64,000 nucleotides of DNA, taken from contig CALETH010000131.1 in the NCBI GenBank assembly GCA_937920105.1, positions 7,219 to 71,218 of the forward strand, given 5' to 3'. This document shows positions 9,002 to 16,005 of the stretch, piece after piece. The stretch is from an uncultured Bacteroidota bacterium. Lineage in GTDB: Bacteria; Bacteroidota; Ignavibacteria; UBA10030; UBA8401. The translations under genes and the position numbers were made by a program. A model generated the notes under the pieces. The model was not told the DNA's origin. It made no database searches and saw only the letters and a list, made by a program, of their open reading frames with translations. Each line of letters opens with the position of its first letter. Position 1 is the first letter of the stretch.

Positions 9002-9745
9002 TTATGAGTATTGAGATTGAAATCGTGATTTTCCAATAGTCGGTGGAATAGTGTCTCGTTCTATCATAAGAATATCTTGATTAAATATTACCATACAAAT
9101 TGCTCCACCATAATTACAGTCATTAGGGTCTCTTACACTAGTCCATACAATTCCTTGGAAATTATTTTTGAAAGCATGTTTTGCTATAATTTGTGTTAAA
9201 GGATAAACAGAATCGTTTTTTGTATATATTTTATCCTTAAAAAAAATTTCTTCACTGTTATAGATATTATATTTTTTTATTAATCGAAAAAAAGCATTGT
9301 TTGTATGTCTTAAATCCAAAATTGGGGCATCAAATTTAAGATACTTCTCTGTTAATGCCCACATAGCATCTTTTTTAACATACTTCATCATTTCTTCTAA
9401 TGAACATCCTTCTTCTTTATGAAGTTCTTTTGTTATTTCAGTTTTAGATATATAAAAGTCAAAAGCCCAATATGAAACAGGTTTGTTCTCAAGAGCAAAG
9501 CGTCCATTTAATGAGGGAAAAAATAACTTTGGATTATTAGGAATATCTGTTTCTTCTCTTCCATAAATTTTTTGTGGTTTGTCATAATCAAAAGGCTCTT
9601 TGGGATTAACTTCGTAGTATCTTGAATGATACCATAGTTTTTCAGAAAGAGTTTCTCTAGACCATTTATTTTGATGTTTCTTTATATCGTTCCAATCTTC
9701 TGTTGTAATGCGGCTAAATAACTCATCCCAATTTTCTTCTATCAT
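9002..9745 (-). CDS. RES-domain protein (putative NAD+-degrading enzyme)
   Basis: RES domains use conserved Arg, Glu and Ser, and characterised members are toxins that deplete NAD+ with an Xre-like antitoxin. Here the N-terminal 78 residues are family-unspecific. The RES core then runs from LNGRFALE (Arg82) through SKTEITKE (Glu103 or Glu107) to the C-terminal signature GIVWTSVRDP with Ser203, followed by GGAICMVIF as the last strand. Length 247 residues. No antitoxin gene flanks it: the downstream neighbour is clpB (33 nt) and the upstream 278 nt are repeats. It may therefore be a solitary enzyme or have a distant partner. The assignment rests on my pattern match to the RES core and is moderately certain. 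Confidence 0.62.
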   Translation of the reverse strand: MIEENWDELFSRITTEDWNDIKKHQNKWSRETLSEKLWYHSRYYEVNPKEPFDYDKPQKIYGREETDIPNNPKLFFPSLNGRFALENKPVSYWAFDFYISKTEITKELHKEEGCSLEEMMKYVKKDAMWALTEKYLKFDAPILDLRHTNNAFFRLIKKYNIYNSEEIFFKDKIYTKNDSVYPLTQIIAKHAFKNNFQGIVWTSVRDPNDCNYGGAICMVIFNQDILMIERDTIPPTIGKSRFQSQYS

Positions 9746-9808
9746 ACCTTATTCTTTCAATAAATATTTTTGTTATAATTTAATTATCGTTTTTCTCTTC
9801 ACTGTTTT

Positions 9809-9893
9809 TGACACACCCCCGACCCTCCCAACACACAAAAATAACCAACACATCCCGTAAAAAGCACGGGACACAAAAAGCGTGCAGAGGGAC
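9809..9893. repeat. cccctctg repeat interrupted by a second palindrome
   Basis: Ends resemble copy 1 at 6229-6282 (ACACACCCCCGACCCTCCCA at one side, GCGTGCAGAGGGA at the other), but the middle is replaced by a hairpin CCCGT-N7-ACGGG (9854-9870). This looks like one mobile palindrome inserted into another. Confidence 0.5.
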
Positions 9894-9917
9894 TTTATGT
9901 ACTTCTGGGCGTTTTTC

Positions 9918-9971
9918 ATTCCCCTCTGTAGCGATGGTTTAAGCGAAGGAGAGAGGGGTTAGGGATGTGTC
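9918..9971. repeat. cccctctg repeat, copy 2 (direct orientation)
   Basis: ATTCCCCTCTGTAGCGATGG ... GGAGAGAGGGGTTAGGGATG; the reverse-complement partner of 6229-6282. The two copies bracket clpB and the RES gene. Confidence 0.7.
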
Positions 9972-9988
9972 CTATTGAGTGTTACAAC

Positions 9989-10012
9989 AAAGGCGAGGAT
10001 GACCTCGCCTTT
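9989..10012 (-). terminator. dnaK terminator
   Basis: Perfect 10-bp stem AAAGGCGAGG with a 4-nt loop, 12 nt past the dnaK stop codon (minus strand). The following bases are only moderately T-rich. Confidence 0.7.
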
Positions 10013-10023
10013 TGTTATTGTTT

Positions 10024-11973
10024 TTATTTTTTCTTTTCTTTTTTGTCATCATCAATTACTTCGTACTCGGCATTTTCTACTTTTTTCTCATCTTTTTGCT
10101 GAGTTGTAGATTGCTGTCCGCCTTCAGGTTGTGCTCCTGCGGTTGCTCCTTGTTGTTTTGCGGCTTCGTACATTTTTGTTGATGCTTCATTCCAAATTGC
10201 ATTCAACGCATCCATTTTAGATTTTATTTCTGTTGTGTTGTTTGTTTTAATTGCTTCTTCTAATGCTGTTGCTGCTGTTTCTAATTTGGATTTTGTGTCT
10301 GCATCAATCTTATCTTCCATTTCTTTCATTTGTTTTCGAGTAGAGAAGACAAGATTATCTGCTTGATTTTTTGTTTCTATTTCTTCTTTGCGTTTTGCAT
10401 CATCTGCTGCATGCGCTTGTGCATCTTTTTTCATTCGTTCAACTTCTTCTTTACTCAATCCGGAAGAAGAGGTAATGCGGATACTTTGTTCTTTATTGGT
10501 TGCTTGGTCTTTTGCTGTTACATGCAGCATTCCGTTAGCATCAATATCAAGTATAACTTCTATTTTTGGTACCCCACGTGGTGCTGGTGGAATTCCATCC
10601 AAATGAAAACGTCCGAGCGTACGATTATCTACTGCCATTGGACGTTCACCTTGAAGAATGTGAACTTCTACTGATGTTTGACTATCTGCTGCTGTACTAA
10701 ACACTTCACTTTTTCGCGTTGGGATGGTTGTGTTTGCATCAATTAATTTTGTCATCACACCACCAAGAGTTTCAATTCCCAAAGAAAGCGGTGTAACATC
10801 TAATAAGAGAACATCAGTAACATCTCCGGCAAGAACACCACCTTGAATTGCTGCTCCGATTGCAACTACTTCATCAGGATTTACTCCTTTGTGTCCTTCT
10901 TTTCCAAAAATGTCTTTTACAAGTTGTTGAATGCGCGGCATACGTGTCATACCACCAACCAAAATTACTTCATCAATTTGACTTGGAGAAACACCGGCAT
11001 CTTTTAATGCTTTTTCTACTGGTGGAATACATCGTTTTACTAAATCATCAACAAGTTGTTCAAATTTTGCACGCGTTAAATTCATGTTTAAATGTTTTGG
11101 ACCTTCGGATGTTGCGGTTACGAAGGGAAGATTGATTTCTGTTTGGTTGAGTTGTGAAAGTTCAATCTTTGCTTTTTCTGCTGCTTCACGAAGACGTTGT
11201 AACGCCATTGGGTCTTTTAACAAATCAATGCCTTCTTGTTTTTTAAATTCTCCGGCAATGTATTCTACAAGACGTTGGTCAAAATTATCTCCACCAAGAT
11301 GTGTATCTCCGTTGGTAGATTTTACTTTGAAATTTCCTGTTCCTTCAACTTCGTATAATTCAAGAACGGAAATATCAAATGTTCCACCACCCAAATCGAA
11401 CACCGCAACTTTTGCATCTTTTCCTTTTTTATCTAAACCGTAAGCAAGTGCAGCAGCGGTTGGTTCGTTCACAATACGGCGAACGTTGAGTCCGGCAATT
11501 TCTCCGGCTTCTTTTGTTGCTTGACGTTGTGCATCATTAAAATATGCGGGAACAGTGATAACGGCTTCTGTTATTTTTTGTCCGAGATAATCTTCTGCAG
11601 TTTGTTTCATTTTTTGTAAAATCATCGCAGAAATTTCCGGCGGAGAATACATACGGTCATCAATTTTTACACGGGCAGTATTGTTATCTCCTGCAATAAC
11701 ATTGTAGGGAACGAGTTTCATTTCGTCATTCACCTCGTTCATGAAACGTCCCATAAATCTTTTGATGGAATAGATGGTGTTGTGTGGATTAGTTACGGCT
11801 TGTCGTTTTGCTGCATGACCAACTAAACGTTCTCCGTTTTTTGCAAATCCAACCATTGATGGTGTTGTGCGAAATCCTTCTGCGTTTGCAATGACAACGG
11901 GGTCATTTCCTTCCATAACGGCAACTACTGAGTTTGTTGTTCCCAAATCTATTCCGATAATTTTTCCAGCCAT
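10024..11973 (-). CDS. dnaK: Molecular chaperone DnaK (Hsp70)
   Basis: Central ATP-dependent chaperone working with DnaJ and GrpE encoded nearby. 649 residues, full length. Phosphate-binding loop DLGTTNS at 9-15; ATPase signatures VFDLGGGTFDISVLE and VILVGGMTRMPRIQ; substrate-binding domain beginning near residue 390 (DVTPLSLGIETLGG); helical lid, then a Gln/Gly-rich tail closing with the conserved acidic EYEVIDDD and a Lys run. AGGAG stands before the ATG. It is monocistronic here, with a terminator close behind and 265 nt of untranslated DNA upstream that carries an inverted repeat at 12094-12116. Confidence 0.99.
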   Translation of the reverse strand: MAGKIIGIDLGTTNSVVAVMEGNDPVVIANAEGFRTTPSMVGFAKNGERLVGHAAKRQAVTNPHNTIYSIKRFMGRFMNEVNDEMKLVPYNVIAGDNNTARVKIDDRMYSPPEISAMILQKMKQTAEDYLGQKITEAVITVPAYFNDAQRQATKEAGEIAGLNVRRIVNEPTAAALAYGLDKKGKDAKVAVFDLGGGTFDISVLELYEVEGTGNFKVKSTNGDTHLGGDNFDQRLVEYIAGEFKKQEGIDLLKDPMALQRLREAAEKAKIELSQLNQTEINLPFVTATSEGPKHLNMNLTRAKFEQLVDDLVKRCIPPVEKALKDAGVSPSQIDEVILVGGMTRMPRIQQLVKDIFGKEGHKGVNPDEVVAIGAAIQGGVLAGDVTDVLLLDVTPLSLGIETLGGVMTKLIDANTTIPTRKSEVFSTAADSQTSVEVHILQGERPMAVDNRTLGRFHLDGIPPAPRGVPKIEVILDIDANGMLHVTAKDQATNKEQSIRITSSSGLSKEEVERMKKDAQAHAADDAKRKEEIETKNQADNLVFSTRKQMKEMEDKIDADTKSKLETAATALEEAIKTNNTTEIKSKMDALNAIWNEASTKMYEAAKQQGATAGAQPEGGQQSTTQQKDEKKVENAEYEVIDDDKKEKKK

Positions 11974-12093
11974 TGTTTTCTCCTGTGAGATAAATTGTTA
12001 TTATAATAGATAAACTTTTCTTATAACTTCATCAAATACCGTACCAATAAAAATATGCGAAATTGAATTAAAAATGATGTTTTTTAAATTTAA

Positions 12094-12116
12094 TTTGATG
12101 ACAAAATGTCATTCAA
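12094..12116. promoter_or_regulatory. Candidate operator upstream of dnaK
   Basis: Imperfect inverted repeat TTTGATGACA-AAA-TGTCATTCAA (8 of 10 arm positions pair), 121 nt upstream of the dnaK start. It has the shape of a dimeric repressor site but is not CIRCE. Assignment is by shape only. Confidence 0.3.
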
Positions 12117-12202
12117 TAAAGATTTCGCCAATTTGACAAGTGTTGACTATGGATTATGGAAATATTATAGATTATTTTAGATGAATATTTTACAGCGTCA
12201 TT

Positions 12203-12221
12203 CCCGCATGTTTTTAGCGGG
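12203..12221. repeat. attcccgc-type hairpin upstream of birA
   Basis: TTCCCGC-ATGTTTTTA-GCGGGA, the same unit as at 33454-33478 (there with A in place of G). It is located 18 nt before the birA start codon and could shape its leader. Confidence 0.55.
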
Positions 12222-12238
12222 AGTCTATAAAAAAAAAT

Positions 12239-12997
12239 ATGTTAGATAAAAATACAATAATCGAAAAACTATCCACCAAATATATTGGAAAAAACTTTTC
12301 TGTTTTTGCAACAATAGATTCCACTAATACATTTGCAAAATCTTTGGATGCACCAAACGGAACAGTAATTTTTGCTGAAGAACAAACATTGGGAAGAGGA
12401 AGGATGCAAAGAAGTTGGGTTGCAGAAAAAGAAAAAAATCTTCTCTTTTCAATTATTCTGTATCCGGAAATAGAGCAAACAAAAATTCCGTTAATTTCTT
12501 TTGTTGCTTCGCTTGCGGTTGCAAAGGCAATTCGCGAAACAACAAAACTTTCTACAGAATGTAAATGGCCTAATGATGTTTTGGTGAATGAAAAAAAAGT
12601 CTGTGGGATTTTATTGGAAACAGTTTCTTCCTCAAAAAAAATTATTGTGGGAATTGGCGTTAATGTTAATCAGAAAAATTTTTCTCAAGAACTTCAACAG
12701 AAGGCAACATCATTATACAATGAAGTGAAAAGCGAAATTGACAGAGGTATGTTGTTGATAAAGATTTTAGAAAATTTTGAGTTTTGGTACGAACAACTTC
12801 AAAAAGAATCTTCTATTATAATAGATGAATGGAAAAAATATTCTACAATGCTTGGAAAAAAGATTATCATTAACGAACACCATTCTTCTTTTGAAGCAAT
12901 TGCTGTAGATATACAAAACGATGGTGGATTGTGTATCAAAACTTTTTCTGGTGAAGAAAGAGTTGTGTATTCTGGTGATGTGAGTGTGAAACTCTAA
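12239..12997 (+). CDS. birA: Biotin--[acetyl-CoA-carboxylase] ligase
   Basis: Activates biotin with ATP and attaches it to the carrier lysine of biotin-dependent carboxylases. 252 residues, the catalytic and C-terminal SH3-like parts only. Motifs: GRGRMQRSW at 52-60 (biotinyl-AMP loop), KWPNDV at 109-114 with the catalytic Lys109, then VCGILLET. There is no N-terminal helix-turn-helix, so it is a monofunctional class I ligase rather than a BirA repressor. No clear Shine-Dalgarno; the ATG follows an A-run just behind a palindromic repeat. Confidence 0.95.
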   Translation: MLDKNTIIEKLSTKYIGKNFSVFATIDSTNTFAKSLDAPNGTVIFAEEQTLGRGRMQRSWVAEKEKNLLFSIILYPEIEQTKIPLISFVASLAVAKAIRETTKLSTECKWPNDVLVNEKKVCGILLETVSSSKKIIVGIGVNVNQKNFSQELQQKATSLYNEVKSEIDRGMLLIKILENFEFWYEQLQKESSIIIDEWKKYSTMLGKKIIINEHHSSFEAIAVDIQNDGGLCIKTFSGEERVVYSGDVSVKL

Positions 12998-13067
12998 GTT
13001 TTATTATTGGATGTAAATTTTTTATATTTTAGTAGAAATACATTTTACAATTATAAGGAATATCATA

Positions 13068-13286
13068 ATGTCTACAACCATAGCAAATATGACAAAACGA
13101 GAATTTACGCAAATTATTTCTGATGTTGTTGAAAAAAAACTTCTTGAAATTTTTGCAGACCCTGATAACGGATTAATTTTACGAGAAATCGTTCGTAAAC
13201 AATTACTTCAACAATTAAAAGAAGTAAATGCAGGAAAAAGAGGAAAAAATATTGACGATGTTGTAAAAGAATTGGGATTACAATAA
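13068..13286 (+). CDS. Putative antitoxin of a RelE-type module
   Basis: A 72-residue, highly charged, helix-rich protein without a recognisable Pfam motif. It is called an antitoxin from position: its TAA is followed directly by the ATG of a RelE-like toxin at 13287. AAGGA precedes its start. The C-terminal tail (DDVVKELGLQ) reappears as a stranded fragment (EDIVKKLGLK) at 13815-13844, just after this gene cluster, so a second copy of the gene probably existed. Confidence 0.7.
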   Translation: MSTTIANMTKREFTQIISDVVEKKLLEIFADPDNGLILREIVRKQLLQQLKEVNAGKRGKNIDDVVKELGLQ

Positions 13287-13550
13287 ATGTATTCGATTCA
13301 ATTTTTGCAATCCGCAACTAAAAGTCTTAAAAAATTAGATAAAAAAGTTTCCCAACAAATTATTGACCGTATTCGTTGGTTGGCAGAAAACATTCAATCC
13401 ACAAAATTATATCCTCTCAAAGGTGAACTTTCCGGTTTGTATAAAATACGAGAAGGTTCATATCGTATTATTTTTCAGACACTACATAAAGAAAAAATAA
13501 TTATCATTCATAGTATTGGGCATAGAAGGGATATTTATAAGGAACGATGA
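13287..13550 (+). CDS. RelE/ParE-family toxin
   Basis: 87 residues with the compact RelE fold pattern: YSIQFLQSATKSLKKLDKKV (beta then helix), a helical hairpin, PLKGELSGLYKIREGSYRI (the central strands with the conserved Gly/Arg) and the C-terminal HSIGHRRDIYKE strand, whose His and Arg residues match RelE/YafQ-type ribonucleases. The family cleaves mRNA at the ribosome. It starts right at the antitoxin stop and overlaps the next gene by 4 nt, so the three are translationally coupled. Confidence 0.85.
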   Translation: MYSIQFLQSATKSLKKLDKKVSQQIIDRIRWLAENIQSTKLYPLKGELSGLYKIREGSYRIIFQTLHKEKIIIIHSIGHRRDIYKER

Positions 13551-13816
13551 AAAAATTATCTCGCTTCAAAAATGAAAATGAAGAAAGAAAATTTTGGGCA
13601 ACACACAGTCCATTAGAGTATTTTGATAAGAAAAATATGGTGATAACAACATTTCCTAATCTTAAACCCACAAGTAGAACAATTTCTATTCGTCTTCCGG
13701 AATTATTGTTAGAAGAAATTAAAGTGTTGGCAAACGAAAAAGATATTCCTTATCAATCTATGTTAAAAATCTTATTGACAGAAAAAGTAAGAGAAGAATT
13801 TAAGATAAAAAAATGA
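13547..13816 (+). CDS. CopG/BrnA-type antitoxin
   Basis: 89 residues. The N-terminal half has the linker typical of CopG_antitoxin proteins (SRFKNENEERKFWATHSPLEYF), and the C-terminal half is a ribbon-helix-helix domain (RTISIRLPELLLEEIKVLANEKDIPYQSMLKILL). Such proteins normally pair with BrnT toxins and bind their own promoter. Here the gene is third in line, overlapping the RelE toxin by ATGA, and no BrnT gene follows. Either two antitoxins guard one toxin, or the BrnT partner has been lost. Confidence 0.85.
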   Translation: MKKLSRFKNENEERKFWATHSPLEYFDKKNMVITTFPNLKPTSRTISIRLPELLLEEIKVLANEKDIPYQSMLKILLTEKVREEFKIKK

Positions 13817-13844
13817 AGATATTGTAAAAAAATTAGGATTAAAA
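13815..13844 (+). pseudogene. Relic of a second antitoxin C-terminus
   Basis: 30 nt that translate as EDIVKKLGLK, closely matching the last residues (DDVVKELGLQ) of the 72-residue antitoxin at 13068-13286 and nearly the same at DNA level. It is out of frame with the CopG gene and has no start. Most simply it is the remains of a duplicated module. Confidence 0.5.
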
Positions 13845-13889
13845 ATAATTGTTCATTGCTCATTAATAATTGTTAATTGATAATTGATT

Positions 13890-14681
13890 ATGCTTCTTGC
13901 TATAGATATCGGTAACACCCATACAGTGTTTGGCATCTACAAAAACTCTACACTTCTCGGAAGTTGGCGAGTAACAAGTTTTACTACTCGTACCGAAGAT
14001 GAATTTGGTGCTTTAGTAAAAACATTTTGCGAAAATGCAAAAATCCCACTCAAAAAAATTTCTGTTGTAGGAATTTCTTCAGTAGTTCCCAATCTTACCG
14101 AAACAGTAAGCAGAATGTCCAAAAAATATTTTGCATTGGAGCCAATAATTATTTCTGCAGATTTATCGTTGGGAATAAATGTTCTGTATGATGACCCTTT
14201 TGCTGTTGGTGCAGACCGTTTATGCAACGCTGTGGCTGCCTTCACCAAATATCAATCTCCACTTATTATTGTAGATTTTGGTACGGCAACAACGTACGAT
14301 GTTGTTTCCAAAGCAGGAGATTATCTTGGTGGAGTGATTACTGCCGGAGTGGAAACATCTGCTGCAGAACTCCATCGAAGAGCAGCAAAACTTCCCAAAA
14401 TAGAATTGCGATTTCCTGAAAATGTTATCGGCAAAAATACTGTTCACAGTATGCAATCCGGAATTTTGTATGGAGCATTAGATGCAATGGAATCTATGAT
14501 TCGCCGCATTACTAAAGAATTGGGAGAACAACCAATAGTTATTGCTACGGGTGGATTTTCGGAAATGTTATGTCGTCATTCAAAACTCATTCATCATCAC
14601 GAACCAAATTTAGTGTTGGATGGTATTCGTATTATTGTAGAAAAAGTTGCTCTGCATCACAAAAAGAAACGTAGTTCATAA
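13890..14681 (+). CDS. coaX: Type III pantothenate kinase
   Basis: First step of coenzyme A synthesis: phosphorylates pantothenate, insensitive to CoA feedback and requiring a monovalent cation. 263 residues from the ATG at 13890, which gives the canonical start MLLAIDIGNTHTVFGIY (phosphate loop DIGNTH); an upstream in-frame TTG adds only two residues. Further signatures: GADRLCNAVAA (pantothenate/Asp region), DFGTATTYDVV and GGVITAGVETSAAELHRRAA. It follows the toxin-antitoxin cluster and precedes a TPR protein gene with 78 nt between. Confidence 0.96.
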   Translation: MLLAIDIGNTHTVFGIYKNSTLLGSWRVTSFTTRTEDEFGALVKTFCENAKIPLKKISVVGISSVVPNLTETVSRMSKKYFALEPIIISADLSLGINVLYDDPFAVGADRLCNAVAAFTKYQSPLIIVDFGTATTYDVVSKAGDYLGGVITAGVETSAAELHRRAAKLPKIELRFPENVIGKNTVHSMQSGILYGALDAMESMIRRITKELGEQPIVIATGGFSEMLCRHSKLIHHHEPNLVLDGIRIIVEKVALHHKKKRSS

Positions 14682-14759
14682 AAGGTATCTTTTGAAAGAA
14701 AAAGAAAATTGATATATTGAACATCATTATTATTCATTCATTATTTAATAATTATACTT

Positions 14760-15458
14760 ATGCTTACAGCAAAAAAGAAAATTTCACAACGACCCATCGT
14801 TCAAGAAAGTCCGTTAATGGAACGATACTATGAAACACAAAGTTGGATTCAAGAAAACAAAAAACGTGTCAATACCATTTTGGGAATTATTGTTGTTCTT
14901 GGACTTGGTATTTGGTTCTATTATAACAATACCAAAGCCAATGATGAAAAAGCCATGACAGAGTTTTCCAAAGTGTTTTCGTATTACGATAACGGACAGT
15001 ATCAACTTGCCATTAATGGAATTCCGGAAAAAAACGTTACCGGCTTGCAATCCATTGTAGATAATTATGGAAGCACCAATGCTGGAAATATTGCAAAATT
15101 TTATCTTGCCAATGCGTACTACAACACACAAAATTATGATAAAGCATTAGAATATTTTAGCGGTGTCAGTGTAGGTAATCCAATGGTAGAAAATTCTGCA
15201 GTTGCTGGTGAAGCAGCATGTTATGAAGCAAAAGGAGATTTCAAAACTGCAGCAAGCAAATTTGAAAAAGCAGGAATGAAAGGCAATGATGACGTACACT
15301 CACCGGAATATCTTGCCAATGCAGGACGTAATTATACAAAAGTTGGTGAAAAAGAAAAAGCGATTGAAATTTATAAAATGATAAAAAAAGAATATCCCAA
15401 ATCTCCAATAGCGTTTTCTGTTGATAAAGAACTTGCTGCATTGGGAGTTATGTTGTAA
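14760..15458 (+). CDS. Membrane-anchored tetratricopeptide-repeat protein
   Basis: 232 residues. A short cytoplasmic N-terminus with positive charges is followed by one membrane span at about 39-55 (TILGIIVVLGLGIWFYY) and then a soluble domain with at least four TPR-like helical pairs (NAGNIAKFYLANAYYNTQNY, DKALEYFSGV, AGEAACYEAKGDFKTAASKF, YTKVGEKEKAIEIYKMIKKEYP). The architecture resembles YfgM/BamD-like envelope scaffolds, but a specific partner cannot be named. It lies upstream of the nuo locus, separated by two palindromes. Confidence 0.82.
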   Translation: MLTAKKKISQRPIVQESPLMERYYETQSWIQENKKRVNTILGIIVVLGLGIWFYYNNTKANDEKAMTEFSKVFSYYDNGQYQLAINGIPEKNVTGLQSIVDNYGSTNAGNIAKFYLANAYYNTQNYDKALEYFSGVSVGNPMVENSAVAGEAACYEAKGDFKTAASKFEKAGMKGNDDVHSPEYLANAGRNYTKVGEKEKAIEIYKMIKKEYPKSPIAFSVDKELAALGVML

Positions 15459-15474
15459 ATATCGTTGTGAACTT

Positions 15475-15554
15475 TCCCTCCTACTAGGAGGGAATGCAAG
15501 GGTGGTCGTTTTTAAATTTTTTGACCTCCCCTAACCCCTCCTAAATAGGAGGGG
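15475..15554. repeat. Pair of ccctcct palindromes upstream of nuoA
   Basis: TCCCTCCTA-C-TAGGAGGGA (15475-15493) and CCCCTCCTA-AA-TAGGAGGGG (15535-15554), 41 nt apart. Each is a perfect 9-bp stem. They sit between the TPR gene and nuoA and may terminate the former. Confidence 0.65.
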
Positions 15555-15584
15555 AAAACATATTTCCAAATTTTATAAAAAACC

Positions 15585-15962
15585 ATGCTTACCGATTTTG
15601 GTAGAATACTTATTTTTTTTATTGTAGGAATAATTTTCACGGCTGGTGGACTTATTACTTCGTGGTTGTTACGACCTAAACGTCCATATCCGGCAAAACT
15701 TTCTTCGTACGAATGCGGTGAAGAAGCAACCGGAGATTCTCGAATTCAATTCAATATTCGTTTTTATATTATTGCATTAATTTTTGTAGTGTTTGAAGTA
15801 GAAGTGGTACTGTTATTTCCGTGGGCATTAGTGTTTAAAGAGTTTGGAATGTTTGCTTTTATTGAAATGCTTATTTTTCTTTTCATTCTCATAGTTGGTT
15901 ATATGTACGTGTGGAAGAAAAAAGATTTGGAATGGGATGTACCGCAACCCAAAAATTGGTAA
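15585..15962 (+). CDS. nuoA: NADH-quinone oxidoreductase subunit A
   Basis: Small membrane subunit of complex I. 125 residues with three membrane spans (about 5-28, 64-86 and 93-114) and the family-specific loop SSYECGEEATGDSRIQFNIR joining spans one and two, followed by FEVEVVLLFPWA. First gene of the nuo locus that extends to 35003. A cargo gene separates it from nuoB. Confidence 0.97.
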   Translation: MLTDFGRILIFFIVGIIFTAGGLITSWLLRPKRPYPAKLSSYECGEEATGDSRIQFNIRFYIIALIFVVFEVEVVLLFPWALVFKEFGMFAFIEMLIFLFILIVGYMYVWKKKDLEWDVPQPKNW

Positions 15963-16005
15963 CAAATTAATTCATTTATCTTAATAAACAATTAAAGAGA
16001 CACAA

